64,000 nt of DNA from Sporolactobacillus sp. THM7-4 (lineage in GTDB: Bacteria > Bacillota > Bacilli > Bacillales > Sporolactobacillaceae): contig NZ_SEMD01000003.1 in NCBI RefSeq assembly GCF_004153165.1, positions 1 through 64,000 on the forward strand, read 5' to 3'. Positions within the stretch are counted from its first letter, which is position 1, and the number at the start of each line of letters is the position of its first letter. The position numbers and the translations under genes are program-made. Below the pieces are notes generated by a model. It saw only the letters and a program-made list of their open reading frames with translations, did no database searches and was not told the origin of the DNA. Of the stretch, positions 7,723-16,529 are shown piece by piece.

Positions 7723-7980
7723 ATGTTACATGCCTTATGGGTATTAATTGTTGGTGCCGTGATTGGTATCATTGCAGGAGCCATTACAAATAGAAACTTG
7801 CCGGGAGGCTGGATCGGGAATATCGTTGCCGGTTTGATTGGATCCTGGCTCGGCGAAACGCTGCTTGGAAATTGGGGACCAAATATCGCAGGCATGGCTC
7901 TGATTCCTTCAATTATTGGAGCCGTTATTCTCGTAGTTGTTGTCTCCTATATTTTAGGATTAAGAGCGAGACATGATTAA
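7723..7980 (+). CDS. GlsB/YeaQ/YmgE family stress-response membrane protein
   Basis: Small integral membrane protein of 85 residues with three predicted helices: about 3-23, 30-50 and 56-80. Glycines are dense in VGAVIGIIAGAI and GWIGNIVAGLIGSWLGE, the family signature (once called transglycosylase-associated). Its exact role is unknown; family members are induced by envelope, acid or osmotic stress. AAAAAGGAGAG at 7703-7713 supports ATG 7723. A sigma-B type promoter lies upstream, and a terminator at 8139-8181 separates it from the SDR gene. Confidence 0.85.
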   Translation: MLHALWVLIVGAVIGIIAGAITNRNLPGGWIGNIVAGLIGSWLGETLLGNWGPNIAGMALIPSIIGAVILVVVVSYILGLRARHD

Positions 7981-8138
7981 CAACATGCAGTTTAAAAAAG
8001 AAAAGTATAAAAGGGAGTGAGAAAAAACAAAAGGAAAGCTGAACGATCTTCAAGAAAAGCCCGAACAAACCGTTAGTCAGACTAACTAAAGACCGCTTCA
8101 GCAAATAAAAAGAAACAGGCGGTCGAAATCGCACTGCT

Positions 8139-8181
8139 AAAACCTTCATAAATCGAATCCATTCGGTTTATAAAGGCTTTT
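8139..8181 (+). terminator. terminator downstream of the GlsB-family gene
   Basis: AAAACCTTCATAAATCGAAT pairs with ATTCGGTTTATAAAGG allowing G-U pairs, followed by CTTTTC. The 7981-8138 stretch contains only an unsupported short ORF fragment. Bases 8182-8321 hold an 11-bp inverted repeat (8227-8237 with 8275-8285) of unknown role upstream of the next gene. Confidence 0.6.
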
Positions 8182-8321
8182 CACCTGAACTATATTATAG
8201 AACAGATTAGAAGAGCAGACAAGAAAAACAGCTCTGTACCTTTGGTTTCATACAGGCCGGTATACCCAGGTATAACAGAGCTGTTCAGAGTAACAGAATT
8301 CAAGGAAAGGGGAAGATTCAA

Positions 8322-9191
8322 GTGGCAGAAAACAACGTTAAAACACAGGAACCCCAGAAAGACTATTTAATAAAAGATGAAAACAAAAACATGCCTTCTG
8401 CGCCTGAAATTGAGGATGAAAATTATGTACCATCAGGGAAACTTAAAGATAAAACAGCCATTATCACAGGCGGAGACAGTGGAATTGGTCAGGCAACGGC
8501 CATATTATTTGCCAAAGAGGGCGCAGATGTAGCGATCACCTATTATGAATCTGAGGATGATGCTACCGCTACGGTCAAACGAATCAGGGAATTAGGCCGA
8601 AAAGGTACGGCATTCAAGGGGGACGTAGGTGAAGAAGCATTTGCGAAAGATGTCGTTGAAAGAGTGAAGGAAGAATTCGGCAAAATTGACATTCTCGTTA
8701 ATAATGCAGGCGAACAACACGTCATGGAAAGTATCCGTGATATCTCGGCGTCTCAGCTGGATCGTACGTTCAGAACAAATATTTTCAGTATGTTCTATTT
8801 TGTAAAAGCGGCGCTTCCCTATCTTCCTTCAGGAGCATCAATCATTAACACCGCTTCAATTAATGCTTATAAAGGTAATCCGGTTTTACTCGACTACACC
8901 TCTACAAAAGGGGCGATTGTCAGCTTTACACGGGCGCTGTCTCAAAATAAAGAAATACTCAGTAAAAAGATCCGGGTTAATGGGGTTGCTCCGGGGCCAA
9001 TATGGACACCCCTGATACCAGCAACCTTTCCGGAATCACAGCTTGAAAAGTTTGGAAAGAAAACGCCGCTTGGAAGAGCCGGGCAACCATGCGAACTGGC
9101 TCCCGCTTATTTATACCTGGCATGCAAAGATTCAAGTTATGTCACCGGCCAGGTCATCCATGTCAACGGCGGAACAGTGGTTAATGGATAG
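8322..9191 (+). CDS. SDR family oxidoreductase (general stress protein 39-like)
   Basis: Short-chain dehydrogenase of 289 residues. The nucleotide-binding motif TGGDSGIG is near residue 49, NNAGEQ near 130, and the catalytic YTSTK near 190. An N-terminal extension of about 40 charged residues precedes the Rossmann fold, as in Bacillus YdaD/YhdF and glucose/ribitol dehydrogenase-like stress proteins. GTG start at 8322 with AAGGAAAGGGG at 8303-8313. The substrate is unknown. Its neighbour is a sigma-B controlled gene, but I find no correctly spaced sigma-B promoter directly upstream. A terminator follows at 9330-9362. Confidence 0.85.
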   Translation: MAENNVKTQEPQKDYLIKDENKNMPSAPEIEDENYVPSGKLKDKTAIITGGDSGIGQATAILFAKEGADVAITYYESEDDATATVKRIRELGRKGTAFKGDVGEEAFAKDVVERVKEEFGKIDILVNNAGEQHVMESIRDISASQLDRTFRTNIFSMFYFVKAALPYLPSGASIINTASINAYKGNPVLLDYTSTKGAIVSFTRALSQNKEILSKKIRVNGVAPGPIWTPLIPATFPESQLEKFGKKTPLGRAGQPCELAPAYLYLACKDSSYVTGQVIHVNGGTVVNG

Positions 9192-9329
9192 TCAGGTGGA
9201 AAGGAACGAAAACTGGCCAGGTGATGAGAAGGTTCAGATACTGATGATGTGATTAAGATTGGCTCATTATTTCTGAAGCGGGTTTGCCACCAGGCAGGCA
9301 AGAGTCATTGTGTAATCTCTTTAGTGAAG

Positions 9330-9362
9330 AAGGACCGGGCAATTTTTGCCTGATCCTTTTTT
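9330..9362 (+). terminator. terminator after the SDR gene
   Basis: AAGGACCGGGCAA pairs with TTGCCTGATCCTT, followed by a T tract. Confidence 0.75.
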
Positions 9363-9426
9363 CACGGAAATAAGAGAGTCCCAGATATTGGGATGTTTTT
9401 CTCTATTGTTTATTCGTCTAAAGGTA

Positions 9427-9456
9427 TTGAAATTATATTGCCGTCTGTGTTATAAT
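9427..9456 (+). promoter_or_regulatory. promoter of the tRNA gene
   Basis: TTGAAA (9427-9432), 18-bp spacer, TATAAT (9451-9456). It lies 53 bases before the tRNA 5' end. Confidence 0.55.
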
Positions 9457-9508
9457 TTTACTCGTGCCGAATGAATGATGCCGTATGATGCACGACATTG
9501 ACTATTAT

Positions 9509-9580
9509 AGGGCGTTGGGCAAGTGGTTAAGCCAATGGATTCTCATTCCATGATCGCGGGTTCAATTCCCGTACGCCCTC
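9509..9580 (+). tRNA. tRNA-Glu (anticodon CTC), unusual
   Basis: Full cloverleaf: acceptor 9509-9515 with 9573-9579 (7 bp), D stem GGC/GCC, anticodon stem ATGGA/TCCAT with loop TTCTCAT, T stem GCGGG/CCCGT with loop TTCAATT. The anticodon CTC (9542-9544) reads GAG. Odd points: the first pair is A-U rather than G-C, the discriminator is C, and CCA is not encoded. A Glu tRNA with UUC normally reads both glutamate codons in this group, so this CUC isoacceptor is an extra. It stands alone with its own promoter and terminator. Confidence 0.75.
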
Positions 9581-9586
9581 CTGAAT

Positions 9587-9631
9587 AACCACCTGTATCA
9601 GGTTAGTTAACTTGATATAGGTGGTTTTTAT
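9587..9631 (+). terminator. terminator of the tRNA gene
   Basis: AACCACCTGTATCAGGTT pairs with AACTTGATATAGGTGGTT, followed by TTTATTTTTT. Confidence 0.8.
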
Positions 9632-9802
9632 TTTTTGAGTCATAAGAATTATCGTTGGAAAATAAGCGGTCTGTGTTGAAAGCGATTGCAGATCTGATAA
9701 AATAGGAATGGAGATGTTGTGAACATTTTGTGGCAATCATGCATTATCATGAATTATAGCCCTTGAAAACATGTTTTTTGTCAAAAGAAAGGGTGAATCG
9801 TT

Positions 9803-11005
9803 TTGAAAAAAAAGAGGATTGTCATTCTTGGTGCAGGCTATGGCGGCTTAAGAACATTAAAGAAGCTTCAGGAACTGCGTCCGAATGCTGAAATTGTTAT
9901 TATTAACAAAAATGATTACCACTATGAGACCACGTCACTTCACGAAGTGGCGGCGGGAACGACAGAAGCCCAAAAAATATGTTATCCGGTCTCCTGTGTC
10001 ATTGACCCTGACCAAACGACGTTCATCCAGGATACTGTCGTTCGTGTTGATCGAAAAGAAAAACAGGTGATCCTGCAGAAGGGCGTCCCCGTATCGTACG
10101 ATTACCTGCTGATCGGGTTGGGTTTCGAGTCAGAATCATTTGGTATTCAGGGGATCAGAGAGTACGCACTGGCCATTTCGGATATACCTTCCGTAGAGAG
10201 GATTCGCCGGCATATTGAAAATCAGTTTGCCAGGTGGAAGGAAGACCATAAGGAAGAACGGTTGACCATTGTTGTAGGAGGTGCCGGATTCACCAGTTTT
10301 GAGTTTCTCGGTGAACTGACACACCGGCTGCCGGCATTGATTCACCGCTATCATATCCTTAAACATCAGGTCAGGATCATCTGCATTGAATCTTCACCGG
10401 ATGTTCTGCCGATGTTTGACCGGACACTTGCGAATTATGGTACGAGCAAACTGAAAAGGCGCGGCGTCCGATTCGTTGTCGGCCGGGTCAACCGGGTGAT
10501 GCCGAATCACGTGTACTACAAGAATGGCGATGAGCTGAAAGTCATCCAGACGGGGACGTTCGTCTGGAGCGGGGGCGTCAGAGGCAGCTCGGTCATTGAG
10601 GCGTCCGGTTTCAGGCAGCAGCGCGGGCGGGTTCGGGTCAAAGCGGATCTGACCGTACCCGGGAACCCGGACATTCTCATTATCGGCGACTGTTCCGCAG
10701 TCATCGATCCGGAGAGTGGATCGCCCTATCCGACGACGGCACAGATTGCCATGCAGCAGGCAGACTGTGCAGCTTATAATTTAAAAGCACTGGTCGACGG
10801 CAATCCGCTGAAACCGTTCGTCTACAAGTGGAAGGGCACGGTTTGTTCACTGGGACGTAATGACGCCATGGGGCAGGTTATGGGAAAAAATCTGAAAGGC
10901 TACCCCGCTTCAATCATGAAGAAAGTCATCGACAACCGGTCGCTCGTGAAAATTGGCGGCGTGGAAACGATGCTGAGAAAAGGAATGTTTGGATTTACCC
11001 GATGA
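9803..11005 (+). CDS. ndh: type II NADH dehydrogenase (NDH-2), FAD-dependent
   Basis: Membrane-associated non-proton-pumping NADH:quinone oxidoreductase. The 400-residue product has the FAD-binding GAGYGG at residues 10-15, the NADH-binding GGAGFTSFEFLGEL near 155, and the second FAD motif ILIIGDCSAV near 290. AQIAMQQADCAAYNL, the quinone-site region of NDH-2 proteins, follows. TTG start at 9803 with AAAGGGTGA 9788-9796. No signal peptide. It is monocistronic, followed by a bidirectional terminator. Presence of NDH-2 implies some aerobic NADH oxidation in an otherwise fermentative gene set. Confidence 0.88.
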   Translation: MKKKRIVILGAGYGGLRTLKKLQELRPNAEIVIINKNDYHYETTSLHEVAAGTTEAQKICYPVSCVIDPDQTTFIQDTVVRVDRKEKQVILQKGVPVSYDYLLIGLGFESESFGIQGIREYALAISDIPSVERIRRHIENQFARWKEDHKEERLTIVVGGAGFTSFEFLGELTHRLPALIHRYHILKHQVRIICIESSPDVLPMFDRTLANYGTSKLKRRGVRFVVGRVNRVMPNHVYYKNGDELKVIQTGTFVWSGGVRGSSVIEASGFRQQRGRVRVKADLTVPGNPDILIIGDCSAVIDPESGSPYPTTAQIAMQQADCAAYNLKALVDGNPLKPFVYKWKGTVCSLGRNDAMGQVMGKNLKGYPASIMKKVIDNRSLVKIGGVETMLRKGMFGFTR

Positions 11006-11045
11006 ACCGAAAAAGATCCTGAAAAACAGTATGAACCCAAAGCAA

Positions 11046-11096
11046 AAAAGGGGACTCTCCAATACCGGTCTGGTATCAGAGGGTCCCCTGTTAACA
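11046..11096. terminator. bidirectional terminator between ndh and metY
   Basis: GGGGACTCT and AATACC pair with GGTAT and GAGGGTCCCC. On the minus strand the stem is followed by TTTTTT. On the plus strand a T-rich stretch follows a few bases later. Confidence 0.75.
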
Positions 11097-11182
11097 TTTT
11101 TTTCTATAAAACTCTTTTTTTTTTAGTTCACAAGTTGTATTCCCGTGTATTATTGGAAGATTTGGCCCGAAAGACTGACCCG

Positions 11183-12490
11183 TTATCTTGTTTCAGCCGG
11201 AACGGCAGCCCTGGCAAGAGCCTGATCGAGGTCATAAATAATGTCATCAATCGATTCAAGGCCGATCGATACACGGATCATTTCCGGAGTCACACCGGCT
11301 TCTGCCTGTTCTTCCGGAGTCAGTTCGGCGTGTGTTGTGCTGGCCGGATGGATAATCAGAGACTTGGCGTCAGCCACGTTGGCAAGCAGGGAGAAAAGTT
11401 TTACATTATTGATCAATCTTTTGCCTGCTTCGAGCCCGCCTTTGATACCGAATGTAAAGATCGAACCAGCACCTTTCGGCAGATATTTTTTGGCGAGTTC
11501 CCGGTAAGGATTGCCTTCCAGTTCCGGGTAATTTACCCAGGATACTTGCGGGTGATTGTTCAGGAACTCTGCCACTTTACGTGCGTTCTGAACGTGGCGT
11601 TCAACGCGGAGCGACAGAGATTCAAGTCCCTGCAGGAAGAGGAAAGCGTTCTGCGGGCTTATTGTAGCGCCGGTATTACGAAGCAGCTGCACACGTGCTT
11701 TAGCGGCAAAAGAAGCCGGGGCGAGATCAGCATAAACAAGACCGCCGTAGCTTTTATCCGGGGTTGTGAAGTCAGGGAATTTGCCGCTTGCCCGCCAGTC
11801 AAACTTGCCTCCGTCAACAAGCACACCGCCAATTGCCGTACCGTGACCGCCGATGAATTTGGTTGCCGAGTGAACAACCACATCTGCACCGAATTCAATC
11901 GGGCGGATCAGGTAAGGCGTTCCAAATGTATTATCAACAATGAGTGGAATCTGATTTTCATGCGCAATATCGGCAACAGCTTCGATATCGAGAACATTAA
12001 TCTTCGGATTACCGATTGTTTCACCGTAGATCGCCTTTGTATGATCGTCAATCGCTTTGCGGAAGTTTTCCGGATCGTCGGGATCAACAAACTTAACGTC
12101 AATACCGAGTTTTCTCAGAGTGACATTGAACAATTCATAAGTTCCGCCGTACAATGTCCCCGCGGATACGATATTATCGCCGCTGTTGGCAACATTTAAA
12201 ATCGAATAGAGAATTGCTGCGAGTCCCGAGGAAGTTGCAAGACCTGCAACACCGCCTTCAAGTTCGGCGATTCGCTTTTCGAAAACGTCTTCCGTCGGAT
12301 TCATGATTCGTGCATAGACGTTACCCGGCTTTTTCAATTGGAAGAAGTCCGCTGCTTCGTCTGCGTCTTTGAAAACGAATGAGGTTGTCTGGTATATCGG
12401 CACAGCCCGTGCTCCGGTCGCCGGATCCGGTACTTGTCCCGCGTGAACCTGCAGTGTTTCAAAACCATAATGTCTTTCTTGTTCAGCCAT
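11183..12490 (-). CDS. metY: O-acetylhomoserine sulfhydrylase (O-acetylhomoserine aminocarboxypropyltransferase)
   Basis: PLP enzyme joining O-acetylhomoserine and sulfide to form homocysteine in methionine synthesis. The 435-residue length is typical of MetY and longer than MetB/MetI (about 380). The Schiff-base lysine lies in [36 protein letters not shown] and [10 protein letters not shown] mark the Cys/Met metabolism PLP family. GGGAGAG precedes ATG 12490. A class I SAM riboswitch with terminator lies upstream at 12560-12711, so expression should fall when SAM is plentiful. The bidirectional terminator at 11046-11096 ends the transcript. Confidence 0.92.
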   Translation of the reverse strand: MAEQERHYGFETLQVHAGQVPDPATGARAVPIYQTTSFVFKDADEAADFFQLKKPGNVYARIMNPTEDVFEKRIAELEGGVAGLATSSGLAAILYSILNVANSGDNIVSAGTLYGGTYELFNVTLRKLGIDVKFVDPDDPENFRKAIDDHTKAIYGETIGNPKINVLDIEAVADIAHENQIPLIVDNTFGTPYLIRPIEFGADVVVHSATKFIGGHGTAIGGVLVDGGKFDWRASGKFPDFTTPDKSYGGLVYADLAPASFAAKARVQLLRNTGATISPQNAFLFLQGLESLSLRVERHVQNARKVAEFLNNHPQVSWVNYPELEGNPYRELAKKYLPKGAGSIFTFGIKGGLEAGKRLINNVKLFSLLANVADAKSLIIHPASTTHAELTPEEQAEAGVTPEMIRVSIGLESIDDIIYDLDQALARAAVPAETR

Positions 12491-12559
12491 CTCAATCTCT
12501 CCCTGTATCCTTAATTTTCATTAAATAAAATCTTAGATTGGAGCGCTGCGGATGAAGAA

Positions 12560-12597
12560 AGAAAGCCGCCTTCCCACAGAATAGGGAAAGCGGCTCT
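12560..12597 (-). terminator. SAM-riboswitch expression-platform terminator
   Basis: On the minus strand AGCCGCTTTCCC pairs with GGGAAGGCGGCT, followed by TTCTTTC. It lies 3' of the SAM aptamer and 70 bases before metY. Confidence 0.8.
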
Positions 12598-12610
12598 CGC
12601 CGATGCTTTT

Positions 12611-12711
12611 CTTATCTGCCAGAAATTAATCTGCTGGAATTAACACCATACACGAATTTCATGCTGGTTGTCGGGCTTCGTAGGGCCAGTCCCTCCGCCA
12701 CTCTTGATAAG
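12611..12711 (-). promoter_or_regulatory. class I SAM riboswitch (S-box) aptamer
   Basis: The minus strand begins CTTATCAAGAGTGGCGGAGG, then has GACTGGCCC, TACGAAGCCCGACAACC and a closing GATAAG. These are the conserved S-box P1, kink-turn and core elements. P1 pairs CTTATC with GATAAG. With the terminator at 12560-12597, SAM binding should cause premature termination before metY. Confidence 0.93.
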
Positions 12712-12729
12712 ATTTATTTAATTGAGATA

Positions 12730-12758
12730 AGTTTATATCGATTACAGGCCTTTGTCAA
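12730..12758 (-). promoter_or_regulatory. promoter of the SAM riboswitch-metY transcript
   Basis: Minus-strand TTGACA (12753-12758), 17-bp spacer, TAAACT (12730-12735). It lies 19 bases upstream of the aptamer. Bases 12773-12908 hold a GC-rich inverted-repeat stretch but no gene I can support. Confidence 0.65.
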
Positions 12759-12908
12759 CACTTAATGGCTAGTATTTTGCTATTTTTAATTATTGTTTGA
12801 AATTCTGACATCTGGTCGGGCGGGAGGCGTATAATTGGCGGGTGGTTCATTCTTCCGCCCGTGAAACAGCCCGCCTTTACAGTCCCCGGTCACTAAAGGT
12901 ATCAGACA

Positions 12909-12940
12909 AAAAAAGAAGAGCTGCCTGCGCTCTTCTTCTA
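12909..12940 (-). terminator. terminator of the aldehyde dehydrogenase gene
   Basis: Minus strand: GAAGAAGAGC pairs with GCTCTTCTTTT, followed by TTT. Confidence 0.8.
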
Positions 12941-12984
12941 TAAGGTCTGGTGTAGTCACATGCGTTGATCTGCAGGTTCATCAA

Positions 12985-14481
12985 TTAATACAGGCCTTCA
13001 ACCGTTTCCTTTGTACTGATATAGATATTCTTCGTCTGGGTGTAGGCGTCAAGGATGCTCTTATACGTTTCGCGGCCGATACCGGATTTCTTGTAGCCGC
13101 CGAACGGAGCACCCGCTGGAAGCTGATTATAGGTGTTCACCCACATCCGGCCGGTATGGACCCCGCGGGCGACGCGCAGCGCGGTATTTATGTCGCGAGA
13201 CCACACAGCTCCGCCCAGTCCGTACTCCGATTGGTTCGCGAGTCGGATCACTTCATCCACGTCTTTAAACTTGATGACGGTCGCGACCGGTCCGAAGATT
13301 TCTTCCTGAGCGATACGCATATCATTAGTTGCGTCGGCCAAAAGAGTCGGCGCCATGAATACACCCTTATCCAGGCCATCAGAGGTGAGCCTGCATCCCC
13401 CTGTAACCAGGGTCGCGCCCTCATCCTGGCCGATTTTTACATAATCCAGGATTTTATTGAGCTGACGTTCATTGATCTGTGCACCCATCTGTACGCCGTC
13501 TTCCCATGGAAGGCCGACTTTGACTTTTTCAAAAGCGTCTTTCAGGGCATCCAGAAATGGATCATAGATTCCTTCCTGGATGAAAATACGCGATCCGGCG
13601 CAGCAAACTTGTCCCTGATTGAACAGGATACCAAGCTGAGCCCCTTCAATTGCCCGTTCCCATGGCGCATCATTGAAGAAAATGTTCGCGGACTTACCAC
13701 CGAGTTCAAGCGTTGCCGGGATTAATTTGTCGGCGGCAGCGGAAGCAACTTTATAGCCAACTTCAGTTGAACCGGTAAATGCGAGTTTACTAAAGCCCGG
13801 ATGCTGCAGCATGTAATTGCCCGAGTCGGATCCCTTTCCTGTGATAACGTTTACAACTCCGTCCGGCAAGACTTGATCGAGTAGTTTTGCCAGTTCGAGA
13901 ATGCTCAGGGATGTGGATGAAGACGGGTGAATGACTACGGTATTCCCTGCTGCAATGGCAGGAGCGATTTTCCAGGCGGCCATCAGCAACGGGAAATTCC
14001 ACGGAACAATCTGGCCGACGACACCGATAGGTTCTTTAAGGGTGACAGTCAATGTCTCTTCATCGAGGACTTTGGCCGTACCTTCAACAGAACGGATCAC
14101 CCCGGCGAAATAGCGGAAGTGATCTGAACTAGCGGGAACATCGACGTTTTTTGTTTCTCTCAGCGGCTTGCCATTATCCAGCGTTTCGACGAGCGCCAGA
14201 TGGTCAGCGTTCTCATCGATCAGGTCGGCAATTTTCAAGAGCAGAGTACTTCTTTCCTGAACACCGACTTTACTCCACGATTCGAATGCCTTTTTGGCTG
14301 CCTGCACGGCTGCGTCAACGTCTTCATGGCTTGCGTCAACAAATTCGGCCAGCTTTTCACCGGTGCTCGGATTATAGCTTGTCAGTTTCCGTCCATTGGA
14401 ACCGTCGACCCATTTTCCGCCAATATAAAGTTTATATTCCGCGTCAATCTTATGATTGAGGACAGCTTCTGGAACACTCAT
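12985..14481 (-). CDS. NAD(P)-dependent aldehyde dehydrogenase
   Basis: Oxidises an aldehyde to the acid in the cytoplasm. The 498-residue product has PWNFPLLMAAWKIAPA (cofactor region), FTGSTEVG, the catalytic glutamate in LELGGKSANIFF, the catalytic cysteine in GQVCCAGSR, and the C-terminal GGYKKSGIGRE. It resembles Bacillus DhaS/AldX-type enzymes. GGGAAG before ATG 14481 selects this start over an upstream in-frame ATG at 14523. A cre-like box lies at 14559-14572. Acetaldehyde from DeoC or amino-acid derived aldehydes are plausible substrates; the sequence does not decide. Confidence 0.88.
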   Translation of the reverse strand: MSVPEAVLNHKIDAEYKLYIGGKWVDGSNGRKLTSYNPSTGEKLAEFVDASHEDVDAAVQAAKKAFESWSKVGVQERSTLLLKIADLIDENADHLALVETLDNGKPLRETKNVDVPASSDHFRYFAGVIRSVEGTAKVLDEETLTVTLKEPIGVVGQIVPWNFPLLMAAWKIAPAIAAGNTVVIHPSSSTSLSILELAKLLDQVLPDGVVNVITGKGSDSGNYMLQHPGFSKLAFTGSTEVGYKVASAAADKLIPATLELGGKSANIFFNDAPWERAIEGAQLGILFNQGQVCCAGSRIFIQEGIYDPFLDALKDAFEKVKVGLPWEDGVQMGAQINERQLNKILDYVKIGQDEGATLVTGGCRLTSDGLDKGVFMAPTLLADATNDMRIAQEEIFGPVATVIKFKDVDEVIRLANQSEYGLGGAVWSRDINTALRVARGVHTGRMWVNTYNQLPAGAPFGGYKKSGIGRETYKSILDAYTQTKNIYISTKETVEGLY

Positions 14482-14558
14482 CAATGAATCTTCCCTTCTT
14501 AAATAAAGTGTAATTTTTAACACGCTTTCATTTTAAAACATCTGATAATAAATTGAAA

Positions 14559-14572
14559 TGAAAACGCTTCGG
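14559..14572 (-). promoter_or_regulatory. possible cre (CcpA box) upstream of the aldehyde dehydrogenase
   Basis: TGAAAACGCTTCGG carries the TGAAAACGCT core of CcpA boxes, with a mismatch at the 3' CA. It lies about 80 bases upstream of the start codon. Confidence 0.4.
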
Positions 14573-14597
14573 GGAAAATATCACCCGGTCGGTCACG

Positions 14598-14695
14598 CGA
14601 AAATATCGGCGGTACTCGAAAAATATCGTCGGTACTCGAATATATCGGCGATCGTGCGAAAGATTCACCATCCTTGAAAAATATCGCTGAATCTG
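14598..14695. repeat. degenerate tandem repeat with 18-20 bp unit
   Basis: Repeat starts at 14598, 14617, 14637, 14657 and 14675. Most units carry CGAAAA(A)TATCG followed by GGTACT-like bases. It lies between the divergent aldehyde dehydrogenase and tcyA genes, in a 537-base gap with no supported gene. Confidence 0.6.
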
Positions 14696-15018
14696 GCAAC
14701 AATCGATTTTTATACTCTAAATAATCGCCTCCACAAGGCCACTCGGCCGTCCACTTACCCTTAAGCCCGGACAAGCAAAAAGCAGACGGTGTGTGATTTC
14801 AAAGGCTTGCCCCGTGCATCAAATAATGATAGAATTTAGATTCCCGAATAAGTAGACTTGTATAGTCGGAATTACCCGATCCTGCAATCTTTTCTGTAAT
14901 GTTATGTGTAAAAGGATAGGATGAGATTCGGGCAGCCATAATAAAAAGGGCAGCTTATACAGGTTTCGGCGGATAAGCCGCGGTTAAGCCCGAAAATATT
15001 CAGAGGAAGGATAGGACT

Positions 15019-15819
15019 ATGAAGAAATTTTTATTTGCGGTATTGATTGCCGTACTGGCTCTGTCATTAGCGGCCTGCGGATCACAGAGTGCTGGTTCAT
15101 CAAAATCCGGCAATAATCTTACGGATCAAATCAAGAAAAAAGGCGTGCTGAAGGTTGGGACGGAAGGAACCTACGCCCCATACACTTATCACGACCCCAA
15201 AACCGATCAGTTAGTCGGCTATGATGTGGACGTAATCCGTGAAGTCGGGAAACGAATGGGTGTAAAAGTTCAATTTAAAGAATCCAACTGGGATTCATTA
15301 TTTGCCGGGCTTAACGCAAAACGGTTCGATACGATTGCTAATGTTGTCGGTGTGACTCCAGATCGAGAAAAGAAGTACGACTTCTCCAGAGTTTACTCCA
15401 GCTCGCAGTCTGTTATTGTAACGCGTACATCGAATAACCAAATCAAATCTCTTAAAGATTTAAAAGGGGTAAAGGTGGCTCAGGGTCTGTCCAGCAATTT
15501 TGGTGAAATGACGAGAAAAGCGGGGGCGGATATCATCGGTCAGGACGACTTGTCTAAAGCTCTCAAACTGGTCAGCCAGGGCAGAGTTGAAGCGACGGTA
15601 AATGATCAGGGTGCTGTTTTGCAATACTTTAAACAAACGGGGGACAAGAACTTGAAGATCGCTGCCCTTGTACCGTCCAATGCGGCGGGTATCGCTTTTC
15701 CTGTTTTAAAAGACAGCGGACTTGATAAGGCATTTACAAAACAGCTCGAGGCGATGAAGAAAGACGGTACCCTGACAAAAATCTCAAAGAAATATTTTGG
15801 AAAGGACATTAGTAAGTAA
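15019..15819 (+). CDS. tcyA: L-cystine ABC transporter, substrate-binding lipoprotein
   Basis: Extracytoplasmic solute-binding protein of 266 residues, family 3. The N-terminal lipoprotein signal ends LALSLAAC, with Cys20 as the lipidated residue. GTEGTYAPYTYHDPKTDQLV, GYDVDVIREV and WDSLFAGLNAKRFD closely match Bacillus subtilis TcyA. The C-terminus KISKKYFGKDISK is also TcyA-like. GAGGAAGG at 15002-15009 supports the start. First gene of tcyABC; the tcyB start codon follows immediately. The role is cystine uptake as a sulfur source, consistent with the metY sulfur gene nearby. Confidence 0.88.
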   Translation: MKKFLFAVLIAVLALSLAACGSQSAGSSKSGNNLTDQIKKKGVLKVGTEGTYAPYTYHDPKTDQLVGYDVDVIREVGKRMGVKVQFKESNWDSLFAGLNAKRFDTIANVVGVTPDREKKYDFSRVYSSSQSVIVTRTSNNQIKSLKDLKGVKVAQGLSSNFGEMTRKAGADIIGQDDLSKALKLVSQGRVEATVNDQGAVLQYFKQTGDKNLKIAALVPSNAAGIAFPVLKDSGLDKAFTKQLEAMKKDGTLTKISKKYFGKDISK

Positions 15820-16518
15820 ATGCAATCTTTGATTTTAGGCGAGATTACAATTGATTGGCCGCTTGCTGTGCACTCTTTCTGGCCAATCTTACAAGGCGGA
15901 TTCGTTTACACGATTCCGCTTGCTATTATCTCTTTTATTTTTGGACTTCTGATTGCGTTGATCATGGCGATCTGCCGGTTGTCACCTTTTAAAGTACTTG
16001 AAGGCATTGCCAGGGTTTATATTTCAATCATTCGCGGCACGCCGCTCCTCGTGCAGCTCGCCATTATTTACTTCGGACTTCCGGATTTGGGTATTGAGGT
16101 TAGTCCCTTCCCCGGAGCAGTTATTGCATTGTCCATGAATGTCGGCGGTTATGCAGCGGAAATCATTCGCGCTTCCATTCTGTCAGTACCGAAAGGACAG
16201 TGGGAAGCGGGTTATACGATCGGCATGAGCTATTTTCAGGTTCTGCGCCGGATTATTCTGCCGCAGGCCGCGCGTGTATCGGTTCCGCCCCTGTCGAATA
16301 CATTTATCAGTCTGGTAAAAGATACGTCGCTGGCTTCTACGATTACCGTGACGGAATTGTTCAGAAAAGCCCAGGAAATTACGGCGACCAGCTATGATTT
16401 TCTATTACTGTACTCTGAAGCAGCCCTTATCTACTGGATCTTTTGCTTCTTTCTCTCCGTTCTGCAAGGCCGGATGGAGGTCCGCCTGGATCGCTACGTG
16501 GCTTCCAATAAGTTATAG
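15820..16518 (+). CDS. tcyB: L-cystine ABC transporter permease
   Basis: Polar amino acid permease of 232 residues with about five membrane helices. The EAA loop is in [21 protein letters not shown], near residues 128-148, and contacts the ATPase. The HisM-type N-terminus contains [20 protein letters not shown]. Its ATG directly abuts the tcyA stop codon, so translation is probably coupled. tcyC follows after 11 bases. Confidence 0.88.
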   Translation: MQSLILGEITIDWPLAVHSFWPILQGGFVYTIPLAIISFIFGLLIALIMAICRLSPFKVLEGIARVYISIIRGTPLLVQLAIIYFGLPDLGIEVSPFPGAVIALSMNVGGYAAEIIRASILSVPKGQWEAGYTIGMSYFQVLRRIILPQAARVSVPPLSNTFISLVKDTSLASTITVTELFRKAQEITATSYDFLLLYSEAALIYWIFCFFLSVLQGRMEVRLDRYVASNKL

Positions 16519-16529
16519 AGGAGTGTTGC

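Noticed and set aside
8245-8274. sigma-B promoter for the SDR gene
   Set aside because: GTTTCA and GGTATA are present, but the spacers are 8 or 18 bp, outside the 12-15 range.
11135-12199. 354-residue plus-strand ORF
   Set aside because: It is antisense to metY, which has clear motifs and a riboswitch. The plus frame shows no family.
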